Positions 1 to 5,297 are shown, counted from the stretch's first letter. The stretch: 7,329 nucleotides of DNA from CAVVWJ01 sp964475685 (GCA_964475685.1 CAYYXP010000124.1:1-7329); one strand, 5' to 3'. The notes: a model not told the origin generated them from the sequence alone. Program-made: numbers and translations.

Positions 1-242
1 CGGTCGGCAGCGCACTCGAGTATCGCGTGCTCGCCGGCAGCCAGCCCGAGGTCGTCTTCCGGGCCGACAGTCCTTCCGCCACGGAGGTCGTATTCGAGAA
101 CCCCGCCCACGATTTTCCCAGGAGAATCGGCTATCGGCGCGTCACGCCAGATTCGGTGGAGGCGTGGATCGACGGAGGGGCCGGAGGGGAGGGGAAGAAG
201 CTCAGCTATCCCTTCCACCGGGTGGACTGCAGGGGAGGGTGA
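1..242 (+). CDS. C-terminal end of a DUF6265-like protein (5' end outside window)
   Basis: The reading frame is open from the first bases of the window (first full codon at base 3) to a TGA at 240-242, so about 79 residues of a longer protein are visible. The segment with 'VVFENPAHDFPRRIGYRR' followed by 'SVEAWIDG' and a final 'YPFHRV' resembles the end of the DUF6265 family, small beta-rich proteins of unknown function often made with a signal peptide. The GTG at 27 is probably internal, because coding-like sequence continues upstream of it. The gene converges on the small lipoprotein gene, with only 9 bases between the stop codons. The family assignment rests on recalled motif similarity and could be wrong; the reading frame itself is well supported. 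Confidence 0.6.
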   Translation, partial: VGSALEYRVLAGSQPEVVFRADSPSATEVVFENPAHDFPRRIGYRRVTPDSVEAWIDGGAGGEGKKLSYPFHRVDCRGG

Positions 243-251
243 CCCGTCGGG

Positions 252-470
252 CTACTGCCCCGCGGCGTCCTCCCGCGCGCGTCGCGCATCGGCGGAGTCG
301 CTCACGCGGAGCGCACCGCGGACGCCCTGCGCGCCGGGGAGTTGGGATGCGCCGATCACGCTGTCGCGCTGGCGCTCGCTGAGGGAATCACCTCCTGCCG
401 CGGCCTTGCCCCCGCCGCAGCCGAGCACGCCGAGGGACAGAACGATGCTGACGACGCGAGCCGCTGCCAT
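252..470 (-). CDS. small lipoprotein, 72 aa, function unknown
   Basis: Starting at the ATG at 470, the product opens with a short signal peptide (MAAARVVSIVLSLGVLGC). Its lipobox puts the acylated cysteine at residue 18, followed by a glycine-rich linker. The mature part is about 54 residues, polar and helical-looking ('SLSERQRDSVIGASQLPGA...'), with no catalytic motif. A lipidated periplasmic or outer-membrane protein is therefore expected. An upstream in-frame ATG at 512 would put a 14-residue arginine-containing extension before the signal peptide; 470 gives the more canonical n-region, though no strong Shine-Dalgarno decides it. The gene lies 67 bases downstream of the chrA stop on the same strand and may be cotranscribed with it. 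I recall similar short lipoproteins from Gemmatimonadota genomes, which is suggestive only. Confidence 0.6.
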   Translation of the reverse strand: MAAARVVSIVLSLGVLGCGGGKAAAGGDSLSERQRDSVIGASQLPGAQGVRGALRVSDSADARRAREDAAGQ

Positions 471-537
471 GGCCGGAATATCGCCTCGCGACGCTCGCGG
501 CAGGAGGGTCATCGCGGGGGTGATGGGCCGGGGGTAG

Positions 538-1653
538 TCAACCCCTGACCGCCAGACCTGCCAGCGCGGCCGCGGCGACAATGAGGGGCTCCGGGACCTT
601 CCGCTCGAGCCAGGTCACCCCCAACGCAGCCGCCGCGATGAGCACGGTCGTGACGTCCACCAGTGACTGCCGCGCCAGGACGATCACCGCCCCGGCGATC
701 GCGCCGGTTGCTCCCGCGGTGATTCCCCCGACAATCGAGGCCAGCCACGGTCGCTTGCCGTAGCGGTGGAAGTAGGGGGCCGGAATGACGGTGAAGAGGA
801 ACGCGGGCAGGAATGTCGCTCCCGCGGCCACGCACGCCCCGGCGAACCCCGCGACCAGGTAGCCGATGAATCCGGTGGTGATCACCACCGGGCCCGGAGT
901 GATGAGCGCGACCGCGACCGCGTCGAGAAACTGCCGCTCCGTCAGCCAGCGATGCTCCAGCACCACGCCGCCGTGCAGAAACGGCACGATCGCGAGCCCG
1001 CTGCCAAAGACGAAGCTTCCCGCATACGCGAAGAACCCGAGAATCTTGAGCAGCAGGATGGCGCTTCCGGCCTCGGCCACCGTTCCCCGCCGCCGAAAGG
1101 CCGGGGGGGGAGTGCGGACGATCCACACGAGCGCACCGCCGGCAAGGATGAGGGGAATGATCTCTCGACCGGTGACCGCCGTCACCACGGCCACGACGAG
1201 GAAGATCCCCCAGAACAGCAGGTCCCTGCCGATGGTCTTCCTGGCGAGCCCATAGGCGCTGCGGCTGATGAGCCCGATGACAGCCGCTCCCACCCCATAG
1301 AAGACCGCCTGCATCCAGGGAAGGCCGCCGTAACGCACGTAGGCCCACCCCACGGCCACCACCATCGCGAAGCTGGGCAGAATGAATGCGAGTCCGGAGA
1401 GCGCCGAGCCCGCGATCCCACCCCGGATGTAGCCGAGGTAGAAACAGAGCTGCGCGGCCAGGGGCCCGGGCGACAGCTGGGCGAGGGCGATGCCCTCCCG
1501 ATACTCCTCTTCGGTGATCCAGCCCCGGGCCTCGACGAGGTCACGGTACATGTACCCCACGAGGGCGATCGGACCCCCGAAGCCCAGCGCGCCCAGGCGA
1601 AGGAAGTAGCGGGCGAGGCTGCCCCGGGTGGGCTGGGTGAGGGACTCTTTCAT
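538..1653 (-). CDS. chrA: chromate transporter (CHR family, two-domain)
   Basis: A 371-residue integral membrane protein with the duplicated architecture of long-chain CHR permeases, which use the membrane potential to expel chromate from the cytoplasm. The N-terminal half has 'LGALGFGGP' (about residues 20-28) and 'AQLSPGPLAAQLC' (58-70). The C-terminal half repeats the theme with 'FVFGSGLAIVPFL' (214-226) and 'ITPGPVVITTGFIGY' (251-265). Hydrophobic stretches cover most of the rest, and the length is close to the usual 390-400. The ATG at 1653 is chosen because GGAG lies a few bases upstream and the protein then starts MKESLTQPTRGSLARYFLRLG; the frame extends further upstream but without membrane-like content. 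It is divergent from the MFS gene. The real substrate may be chromate, sulfate or another anion, and no chrB regulator is seen nearby. Confidence 0.9.
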   Translation of the reverse strand: MKESLTQPTRGSLARYFLRLGALGFGGPIALVGYMYRDLVEARGWITEEEYREGIALAQLSPGPLAAQLCFYLGYIRGGIAGSALSGLAFILPSFAMVVAVGWAYVRYGGLPWMQAVFYGVGAAVIGLISRSAYGLARKTIGRDLLFWGIFLVVAVVTAVTGREIIPLILAGGALVWIVRTPPPAFRRRGTVAEAGSAILLLKILGFFAYAGSFVFGSGLAIVPFLHGGVVLEHRWLTERQFLDAVAVALITPGPVVITTGFIGYLVAGFAGACVAAGATFLPAFLFTVIPAPYFHRYGKRPWLASIVGGITAGATGAIAGAVIVLARQSLVDVTTVLIAAAALGVTWLERKVPEPLIVAAAALAGLAVRG

Positions 1654-1763
1654 CGGGCTCCGACAGGTGGAGGGTCGGACGAGCGGGCGGCCGCTGGCAT
1701 TCCAATGTAACCGCGCCGAGATTCGCTTCAGGACTCGGCCACAACGCCGGAGAGGAAGTCCCC
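1654..1763. promoter_or_regulatory. divergent chrA / MFS intergenic region
   Basis: These 110 bases must hold the start signals for both divergent genes. Shine-Dalgarno sequences are visible at each edge: GGAG before chrA, and AGAGGAAG about five bases before the MFS start. A small inverted repeat (TCCGAC at 1659-1664 and GTCGGA at 1674-1679, nine bases apart) sits just upstream of the chrA start and might bind a regulator. No convincing sigma-70 -35/-10 pair was found on either strand; TACATT on the - strand near 1690-1700 is the best -10-like hexamer. Confidence 0.4.
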
Positions 1764-3008
1764 ATGCCTGGTTCCGCCGACCTGCCGCCTGAGGCACCCG
1801 CGCCCCGCCGGGGTGCAGGCCTTGCCTCCTGGCTCGGGCTCGAGCGGAACGTCGTCGCTGTTTCGGTTGCGATGTTCGCGATGGCGCTAGGCGAGGAAAT
1901 GTGGAAGCGGTTCCTCCCGAAGTACCTGCAGGCGCTCGGCGCCCCGATCGTGGCGATCGGCGCCTATGGCTCGATCAAGGACTTCCTCGACGGGATCTAC
2001 CAGTACCCCGGCGGGTGGATCGCGGACCGCTACGGACGCCGCCGCGCCCTCCTCCTCTTCGTCGGGCTCGCGGCCATCGGGTATGCGATCATCGCCGTGG
2101 CACCCACCTGGCCGGTAGTCATCGCGGGACTCGTCTTCACCATGGCGTGGACCAGCATGGCGAGCCCCACGTTGTTCGCGGTGATCGGCGACGCCCTTCC
2201 GAGGGAGCGCCGCGCGATGGGCTTCTCGGTGCAGTCCATTCTCCGCCGGCTTCCCATCGTCGTGGCACCGACGATCGGCGGATTGCTCATCGCGGCGTGG
2301 GGAGTCCGGAGCGGCGTCCGCGCCGGCCTCGTCAGCAGCATCGTGCTGGCCTTTGCGACCCTGGCGGTCGTCTCCCGGGTTCGGCTGGTGCTCCCCGATG
2401 GCGGAGGAGACATCACCATCCACGGGGTATGGCAGCGCCTGCCGAGGCCGCTCCGGCGGCTGCTGGTCTCGGACATCTTCATTCGAACGTGTGAGGGGCT
2501 GGTTGACGTCTTCCTGGTGATCTACGCCCTCAACGTGATCGGCATAGACCCGCCGAGATACGGCGCGCTGATCGCGGTGCAGATGGCGACGGCCATCGCC
2601 TGCTACCTCCCCGTGGCCCGCCTGGCCGATCGCGCGGCGCGGAAGCCGTTCGTGATCGCGACATTTCTCGCCTTCTCGCTCTTCCCGATCGCGGTGATCG
2701 CCTCGCGATCGTTCCCCGCCCTGGTCCTGGCGTTCGTCGTCGGCGGGCTCCGCGAGATCGGGGAGCCGGCCCGGAAGGCCCTCATCGTGGACCTCGCCGA
2801 GCCGGCGGTGCGGGCCCGCTCGATCGGTCTCTACTATCTGATACGGAGCGTTGCCATCGCCCCGGCGGCGACCGTGGGCGGGCTCCTCTGGAGCGCCGCG
2901 CCTGAGATACCGTTCATCGTTGCCGGGGTGATGGGGTTGATCGGGACGGCGCTGTTTGCGTTCACGGTGGAGGAGCGCGGCGCGGGGCCGCCCCACATGA
3001 CGCCTTGA
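1764..3008 (+). CDS. major facilitator superfamily transporter
   Basis: A 414-residue polytopic membrane protein with about 12 hydrophobic segments, the usual MFS size. The first helix starts near residue 30. The signature motif A between helices 2 and 3 is present as GGWIADRYGRRR (residues 83-94), with its conserved Asp and arginines. The second half has a shorter related loop, 'ARLADRAARKP'. The ATG at 1764 follows AGAGGAAG at good spacing. The first ~25 residues are a proline/alanine-rich cytoplasmic tail. The substrate cannot be read from the sequence; drug or metabolite efflux is a family-level guess. The gene is divergent from chrA and might share its regulation. Its stop codon lies inside the palindrome that precedes the next operon, so there is almost no spacer to the toxin-antitoxin genes. 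Confidence 0.88.
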   Translation: MPGSADLPPEAPAPRRGAGLASWLGLERNVVAVSVAMFAMALGEEMWKRFLPKYLQALGAPIVAIGAYGSIKDFLDGIYQYPGGWIADRYGRRRALLLFVGLAAIGYAIIAVAPTWPVVIAGLVFTMAWTSMASPTLFAVIGDALPRERRAMGFSVQSILRRLPIVVAPTIGGLLIAAWGVRSGVRAGLVSSIVLAFATLAVVSRVRLVLPDGGGDITIHGVWQRLPRPLRRLLVSDIFIRTCEGLVDVFLVIYALNVIGIDPPRYGALIAVQMATAIACYLPVARLADRAARKPFVIATFLAFSLFPIAVIASRSFPALVLAFVVGGLREIGEPARKALIVDLAEPAVRARSIGLYYLIRSVAIAPAATVGGLLWSAAPEIPFIVAGVMGLIGTALFAFTVEERGAGPPHMTP

Positions 3009-3026
3009 CGTCAAGACGTTATAACG
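2997..3026 (+). promoter_or_regulatory. promoter and double palindromic operator of the RelB/RelE-type operon
   Basis: Two perfect palindromes lie one base apart: CTTGACGTCAAG (3004-3015) and CGTTATAACG (3017-3026). The second contains TATAAC (3020-3025), a 5/6 match to a -10 box. ATGACG (2997-3002) is a 4/6 match to a -35 box with exactly 17 bases between. Ribbon-helix-helix antitoxins usually repress their own promoters through paired palindromes like these. Transcription would start near 3032, leaving only about 8 untranslated bases before the ATG at 3040. The palindromes are seen directly; their role is inferred. Confidence 0.65.
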
Positions 3027-3039
3027 CTACTCTCCCTCC

Positions 3040-3270
3040 ATGCCTCCTCTCAAGCGCGGCACCGTCTATTTCGACCCTGCCCTCCACCGGGCGCTTCGCA
3101 TCAAGGCCGCCTCGACGGAGCGTAGTCTCTCCGACCTGGTCAACGCCGCCATCCGCGCGAGCCTGGCCGAGGACGCCGAGGATCTGGCCGCCTTTGCCGC
3201 CAGGGCAAGGGAACCGTCGCTGGCCTTCGAGGATGTTCTCAAGGACCTGAAGCGACGTGGCAAGTTATAG
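3040..3270 (+). CDS. ribbon-helix-helix antitoxin of a RelE-type module
   Basis: This 76-residue protein has the order expected of a CopG/RelB-like antitoxin. A short basic beta strand ('KRGTVYFD', residues 5-12) would insert into DNA. Two helices follow ('PALHRALRIKAAS' and 'SLSDLVNAAIRASLA') and form the dimeric ribbon-helix-helix fold. The charged C-terminal tail ('SLAFEDVLKDLKRRGKL') would wrap around the toxin. The stop codon overlaps the toxin start by 14 bases, typical of translationally coupled pairs. The region before the ATG is pyrimidine-rich (CTCTCCCTCC) with no Shine-Dalgarno, so translation may be leaderless-like. It would neutralise the downstream toxin and repress the promoter at 2997-3026. 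The exact antitoxin subfamily is uncertain. Confidence 0.82.
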   Translation: MPPLKRGTVYFDPALHRALRIKAASTERSLSDLVNAAIRASLAEDAEDLAAFAARAREPSLAFEDVLKDLKRRGKL

Positions 3271-3517
3271 CCTGGAGATCAAGCGGTCCGCCGCCAAGGA
3301 GCTGGCCCAGCTGCCCCCGAAGGATCGGGGGCGCATCGTTATGCGCATTCAGGCACTCGCCGTGGAACCCCGGCCGGTGGGGGCGGAGAAGCTGTCGAGT
3401 CAGGAGCGGTATCGTGTCCGCCAGGGGGACTACCGGATTCTCTACGAGATCGAGGATCAGGTGCTGCGGGTCGTCATCGTGAAGATTGCGCACCGGGGGG
3501 ATGTCTATCGAGCATGA
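3257..3517 (+). CDS. RelE/ParE-superfamily toxin
   Basis: 86 residues, the usual size for the family, starting at a GTG inside the antitoxin gene. The N-terminus 'YSLEIKRSAAKELAQLPPKDRGRI' gives the first strand and helix pair. The core 'YRVRQGDYRILYEIEDQVLRVVIVKIAHRGDVYR' (residues 52-85) is the typical RelE sheet, with basic residues at R53, R55, R60, K76, H79 and R80 and tyrosines at 59, 63 and 84. RelE toxins cleave mRNA in the ribosomal A site, while ParE relatives poison DNA gyrase. The 'RVRxGDYRILYEI' pattern with a terminal HRxDVYR is more like the RelE side. The gene is complete and undamaged, so a working module is likely. It reads toward the hairpin at 3634-3669. Confidence 0.88.
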   Translation: MASYSLEIKRSAAKELAQLPPKDRGRIVMRIQALAVEPRPVGAEKLSSQERYRVRQGDYRILYEIEDQVLRVVIVKIAHRGDVYRA

Positions 3518-3633
3518 TGCAACCGGTCACGCACTCACAGTCGTCACGGCGCGACCGGCACCCGGACCTCCCGGCTGGTGATCTGGTTCGATACCCCGAA
3601 CGGAAGGACGGCCATCGACCCGGCGAACACGCG

Positions 3634-3669
3634 AAACCCCGCCGGCCTCCAAAGGCCGACGGGGTTTTT
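3634..3669. terminator. bidirectional rho-independent terminator between the two toxin-antitoxin operons
   Basis: AAACCCCG-C-CGGCC, a six-base loop, then GGCCG-A-CGGGGTTT form a stem of about 14 bp broken by one position. On the + strand it is followed by five Ts, a good terminator for the RelE-type operon. On the - strand the odd position becomes a G-U wobble and the stem is continuous, so it should also end the mazEF transcript. It is the displaced original terminator of the tRNA-Ala gene. Confidence 0.8.
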
Positions 3670-3680
3670 AACATCCCCGA

Positions 3681-3715
3681 TGGAGCGGACCGGGATCGAA
3701 CCGGCGACCCCCTGC
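3681..3715 (-). pseudogene. tRNA-Ala 3' fragment (positions 39-73)
   Basis: These 35 bases are identical to 4591-4625, the 3' anticodon stem, variable loop, complete T arm, 3' acceptor strand and discriminator A of the intact tRNA-Ala. The 5' half (acceptor strand, D arm) is absent: the bases at 3716-3753 do not form a matching acceptor or D stem. It lies in the predicted 3' untranslated region of mazF. Confidence 0.85.
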
Positions 3716-3753
3716 GTGGAAAGCAACCGAACCACCCTGGCGCTGGCTAGCGC

Positions 3754-4089
3754 TCAGTAGATGCAGGCATCCAGGATCGACAGCACCTCGTCCAGCACGC
3801 CTGCCGAGGCTTTCCCAACCCGCTTCGCCTTTCGAGCCCGGAAGTCGATCGACTTCACCTGCTCCACCATGACGAACCCGGTCACGCCTTCGCCTGTCGG
3901 TATGGACACATGGAACGGATAGTCGCGACGGGTGTTGGTGATCGGACACGCGATACACAGTCCAGTATGCCGATTGAATAGATCGTTGCTGACGACGACA
4001 GCCGGGCGGCGACCACGCTGCTCGCGCCCTGATTGCTGATCGAACGAGAGGGCGATCAGGTCTCCCTTCCGCGGGATATAGTCCGCCAC
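3754..4089 (-). CDS. mazF: MazF/PemK-family endoribonuclease toxin
   Basis: 111 residues, the same length as E. coli MazF and alignable along its whole length from memory. It has 'YIPRKGDLIALSFD' (4-17), 'GREQRGRRPAVVVSND' (21-36), 'TGLCIACPITN' (42-52), 'YPFHV' (57-61) and 'GFVMVEQVKSIDFRARKA' (71-88). MazF enzymes cut single-stranded mRNA at short sequence motifs and so stop translation. The conserved Arg in the G-x-RPAVV segment (Arg28 or Arg29) and Thr51 in the PITN segment match the catalytic region. The start is a GTG directly abutting the mazE stop (TAA then GTG), with GAGGTG upstream as a ribosome site. No damage is seen. It is transcribed toward the shared terminator at 3634-3669. 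Confidence 0.94.
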   Translation of the reverse strand: MADYIPRKGDLIALSFDQQSGREQRGRRPAVVVSNDLFNRHTGLCIACPITNTRRDYPFHVSIPTGEGVTGFVMVEQVKSIDFRARKAKRVGKASAGVLDEVLSILDACIY

Positions 4090-4338
4090 TTACCACACCT
4101 CGCCGCCAACGGGAGGACCCCAGTCGAGTTCCTTCGCCTTGTAGCCCTTCGGAACCCGGCGAACGAGCTCTCGCAGGTCGTGCCCACCCCGCACGCGCCG
4201 GACAGGCGTCACGATCAGGGCGCCCTCACGGGCGGCCACCTCAACCGCATCGCCGACTTCAATAGCGACATCGGACAGCAAGGACTTGCTGAGCCGGAGC
4301 CCCTGGCTGTTCCCCCACTTCTGGACCTTGGTGATCAT
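4090..4338 (-). CDS. mazE: MazE antitoxin (AbrB/MazE swapped-hairpin DNA-binding)
   Basis: 82 residues. The N-terminal half ('ITKVQKWGNSQGLRLSKSLL...VGDAVEVAAREGALIVTPVRR', about 2-48) is a standard AbrB/MazE swapped-hairpin DNA-binding domain. The tail ends 'LDWGPPVGGEVW', which closely matches the end of E. coli MazE ('DWGEPKDKEVW'), the segment that blocks the MazF active site. It should neutralise MazF and, with it, repress the operon. The ATG at 4338 has a strong AAGGGAGG ribosome site seven bases upstream, favouring more antitoxin than toxin, whose start is a GTG. The two genes abut with no spacer. Confidence 0.94.
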   Translation of the reverse strand: MITKVQKWGNSQGLRLSKSLLSDVAIEVGDAVEVAAREGALIVTPVRRVRGGHDLRELVRRVPKGYKAKELDWGPPVGGEVW

Positions 4339-4353
4339 TGCCTGGCCTCCCTT

Positions 4354-4393
4354 GGGCTATCCGAAGTATAGCCCTGGAGGGGGTGAGCCGCAA
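4354..4393 (-). promoter_or_regulatory. mazEF promoter and operator
   Basis: On the - strand TATACT (4365-4370; 5/6 to a -10 box) lies 17 bases from TTGCGG (4388-4393; 3/6 but with the key TTG). The -10 overlaps an inverted repeat with 7-bp arms, GGGCTAT at 4354-4360 and ATAGCCC at 4368-4374, separated by seven bases. This is a natural binding site for MazE or the MazEF complex. The promoter lies inside the repeat-bounded unit, so the cassette carries its own expression signals. Confidence 0.6.
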
Positions 4394-4538
4394 GCATTGC
4401 CCCTGGCGCCCCGCCTGCTGCAGACCTTGGTTAGGCCGCAACTTCGATCGTGAGGTCCCGGACTTTCATGGAGAAAGGATTAAGCCGCCGGGGCGGCCGA
4501 GCAAGGGCCGGAAAATGCAGGTCCGGGCGCCGACCAGG
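4394..4538. other. non-coding inner end of the mazEF cassette
   Basis: This stretch between the mazEF promoter and direct repeat copy 2 holds no convincing gene. The only notable item is a 12-codon open frame on the - strand (4431-4469), MKVRDLTIEVAA followed by TAA. It reads like the first residues of some VapB-type antitoxins, but no ribosome site precedes it, so it is at best a gene remnant. If the unit is an integrated element, this is where an attachment-site arm would lie. Confidence 0.4.
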
Positions 4539-4625
4539 CACGCGAAACCCCGCCGGCCTCCAAAGACCGACGGGGTTTGAACATCCCCGATGGAGCGGAC
4601 CGGGATCGAACCGGCGACCCCCTGC
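4539..4625. repeat. direct repeat copy 2 (3' half of intact tRNA-Ala plus terminator)
   Basis: Partner of 3628-3715. It includes the tRNA 3' half (4591-4625), a ten-base linker and the terminator hairpin. Sequences outside the repeats (left of 3628 and left of 4539) differ, so identity stops sharply. Confidence 0.9.
4545..4578 (-). terminator. terminator of tRNA-Ala
   Basis: AAACCCCG...CGGGGTTT arms flank a short loop 13 bases downstream of the tRNA 3' end on the - strand. With one G-U wobble the stem is continuous in the tRNA direction, followed by UUUCG. Compared with copy 1 the upper stem is one pair weaker (GACC instead of GGCC), and the + strand T-run is cut to TTTG. Confidence 0.65.
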
Positions 4626-4663
4626 TTGCAAAGCAGGTGCTCTCCCAGCTGAGCTACCGCCCC
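4591..4663 (-). tRNA. tRNA-Ala (anticodon UGC)
   Basis: The - strand folds into a full 73-base cloverleaf. Acceptor GGGGCGG pairs with CCGCTCC and includes the G3-U70 wobble that defines alanine tRNAs. The D stem is GCTC/GAGC. The anticodon stem CCTGC/GCAGG encloses loop TTTGCAA with anticodon TGC. The variable loop is GGGTC, the T arm GCCGG-TTCGATC-CCGGT, and the discriminator A. CCA is not encoded; TCG follows the discriminator, so CCA would be added enzymatically. All stems are intact, so it should be functional although its 3' half is shared with an orphan copy at 3681-3715. Confidence 0.97.
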
Positions 4664-4674
4664 GACGACCCCGG

Positions 4675-4680
4675 AAGATA
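4675..4680 (-). promoter_or_regulatory. possible -10 element of the tRNA-Ala gene
   Basis: TATCTT (4/6 to consensus) lies 11 bases upstream of the mature tRNA 5' end on the - strand, a normal distance for a short tRNA leader. No good -35 partner is visible 16-18 bases further upstream, so this is tentative. Confidence 0.3.
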
Positions 4681-4800
4681 GCAACTTCCCTGCTCCGCCT
4701 GCAGTCGCCGAGGAGGGCCACCTCCCGATCAGGGTCGAGCGGCTGTCGTTGGTGTGCAGGATGGTAAAGAAAGGTCTTCCTTATCGCCCTCGCCTCCCCC

Positions 4801-5226
4801 CTAGCGTGCCCAGGCGTAGTTGTAGCCAACGGCGACCGACGTGAAGTCGGCGCCGATGGTCGTATAGGCGCCGCGGCTGATGGAGGCGCGAAGCGAATGG
4901 TGCCGGTCGAGCGCCCACGAGAACGTCGATCCGACCCGTGAATTCGTCTGGAGATCGAGGTGCTTCACGCCGTCGACGGTGGTCCGGCCGCCGGTGTAGA
5001 AATTGGCGTCGCCGGCGAGCCAGATCCTGGGACTGAAGCGGTAGGTGAGATGGGCCTGTGCCGACCCGATCGGGGCCTGTGCACGGGTGTGGCCCCCGGA
5101 GAAGTCAGTGTTGTCGGTGAACAGCCAGACGCCGGCCATCAGCTCGACGACCCAGCGTCCCGACGCATGCGCCAGCCCGATCTCGGGCTTCACCGACCGT
5201 GGGGTATCACGTTGATATCCGTATGG
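4801..5226 (-). pseudogene. N-terminally truncated outer-membrane beta-barrel protein (phenol/MetA-type family)
   Basis: The frame ends at TAG (4801-4803) and is open back to a stop at 5227-5229. The protein reads as the C-terminal part of a MetA-pathway-of-phenol-degradation type channel. 'VKPEIGLAHASGRWVVELMAGVWLFTDNTDFSGG' is followed by 'QAHLTYRF...WLAGDANFYTGGRTTVDG', 'NSRVGSTFSWALDRHHSLRASISRGAYTTIGADF' and a final 'VGYNYAWA'. These are alternating amphipathic strands ending in an aromatic-rich outer-membrane signal. The family is usually around 300 residues, so about half is missing, along with any signal peptide. A GTG at 5193 would give 130 residues, but homology-like sequence ('GYQRDTPRS') continues upstream to the stop, pointing to 5' loss rather than a short gene. 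Without a signal peptide it could not reach the outer membrane. The family call is from memory of the motif pattern. Confidence 0.62.
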
Positions 5227-5297
5227 TTAGGCGTGCCGCCAGGACGCCGACCTCCATGTCTCGGTCTGGCGCGGTTCCTGCTCGTCTCCGCCTCGGT

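Larger units (their letters stand above)
3628..3715. repeat. direct repeat copy 1 (orphan tRNA-Ala 3' end plus terminator; att-like)
   Basis: Matches 4539-4625 with two substitutions and a one-base indel (GGCC versus GACC in the hairpin; TTTTT versus TTTG after it). Weaker similarity continues about ten bases further, into what would be the anticodon loop and 5' anticodon stem (13 of 15 bases over 3711-3725). Strict identity stops at the 3' half of the anticodon stem. Confidence 0.9.
3628..4625. mobile_element. mazEF cassette bounded by tRNA-Ala-derived direct repeats (putative integrated mini-element)
   Basis: Two direct repeats, 3628-3715 and 4539-4625, enclose a complete mazEF operon. The repeat unit is the 3' half of tRNA-Ala plus its downstream terminator hairpin. 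One end keeps an intact tRNA and the other only the 3' fragment, which is the usual outcome of tyrosine-recombinase integration into a tRNA gene. One repeat plus the intervening DNA is 911 bp. No integrase, excisionase or replication gene is present, so this would be a non-autonomous or decayed element. A local segmental duplication could leave a similar picture. Confidence 0.6.

Noticed and set aside
766..1710. 314-codon open frame on the + strand opposite chrA
   Set aside because: Composition is typical of an antisense shadow; chrA motifs are unambiguous on the other strand.
1887..3014. 375-codon open frame on the - strand opposite the MFS gene
   Set aside because: Highly charged Arg/Asp/His composition without motifs, while the + strand frame has clear MFS helices and motif A.
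3005..3025. TTGACG (3005-3010) as the -35 for TATAAC (3020-3025)
   Set aside because: Only nine bases separate them, far too close; ATGACG at 2997-3002 gives the correct 17.
3544..3735. Short open frames across the orphan tRNA fragment and across the intact tRNA (also 4466-4684), with peptides containing GVAGSIPVRSIGD
   Set aside because: This peptide is the well-known translation artefact of a tRNA T arm and acceptor stem, not a protein.
3681..3753. A complete second tRNA (Gly-like TCC loop) at the orphan copy
   Set aside because: A seven-base loop TTTCCAC can be drawn with a four-pair stem, but there is no D arm and no 5' acceptor strand pairing with CCGCTCC.
3740..3753. Inverted repeat GCGCT-GGCT-AGCGC at the mazF stop as a terminator
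   Set aside because: Arms of five bases, no T-run on the - strand; the hairpin at 3634-3669 is a far better candidate.
3518..4663. Integrase, transposase or insertion-sequence ends within the tRNA-bounded unit
   Set aside because: All six frames were considered; only mazE and mazF have protein character, and no terminal inverted repeats were found at the unit's edges.
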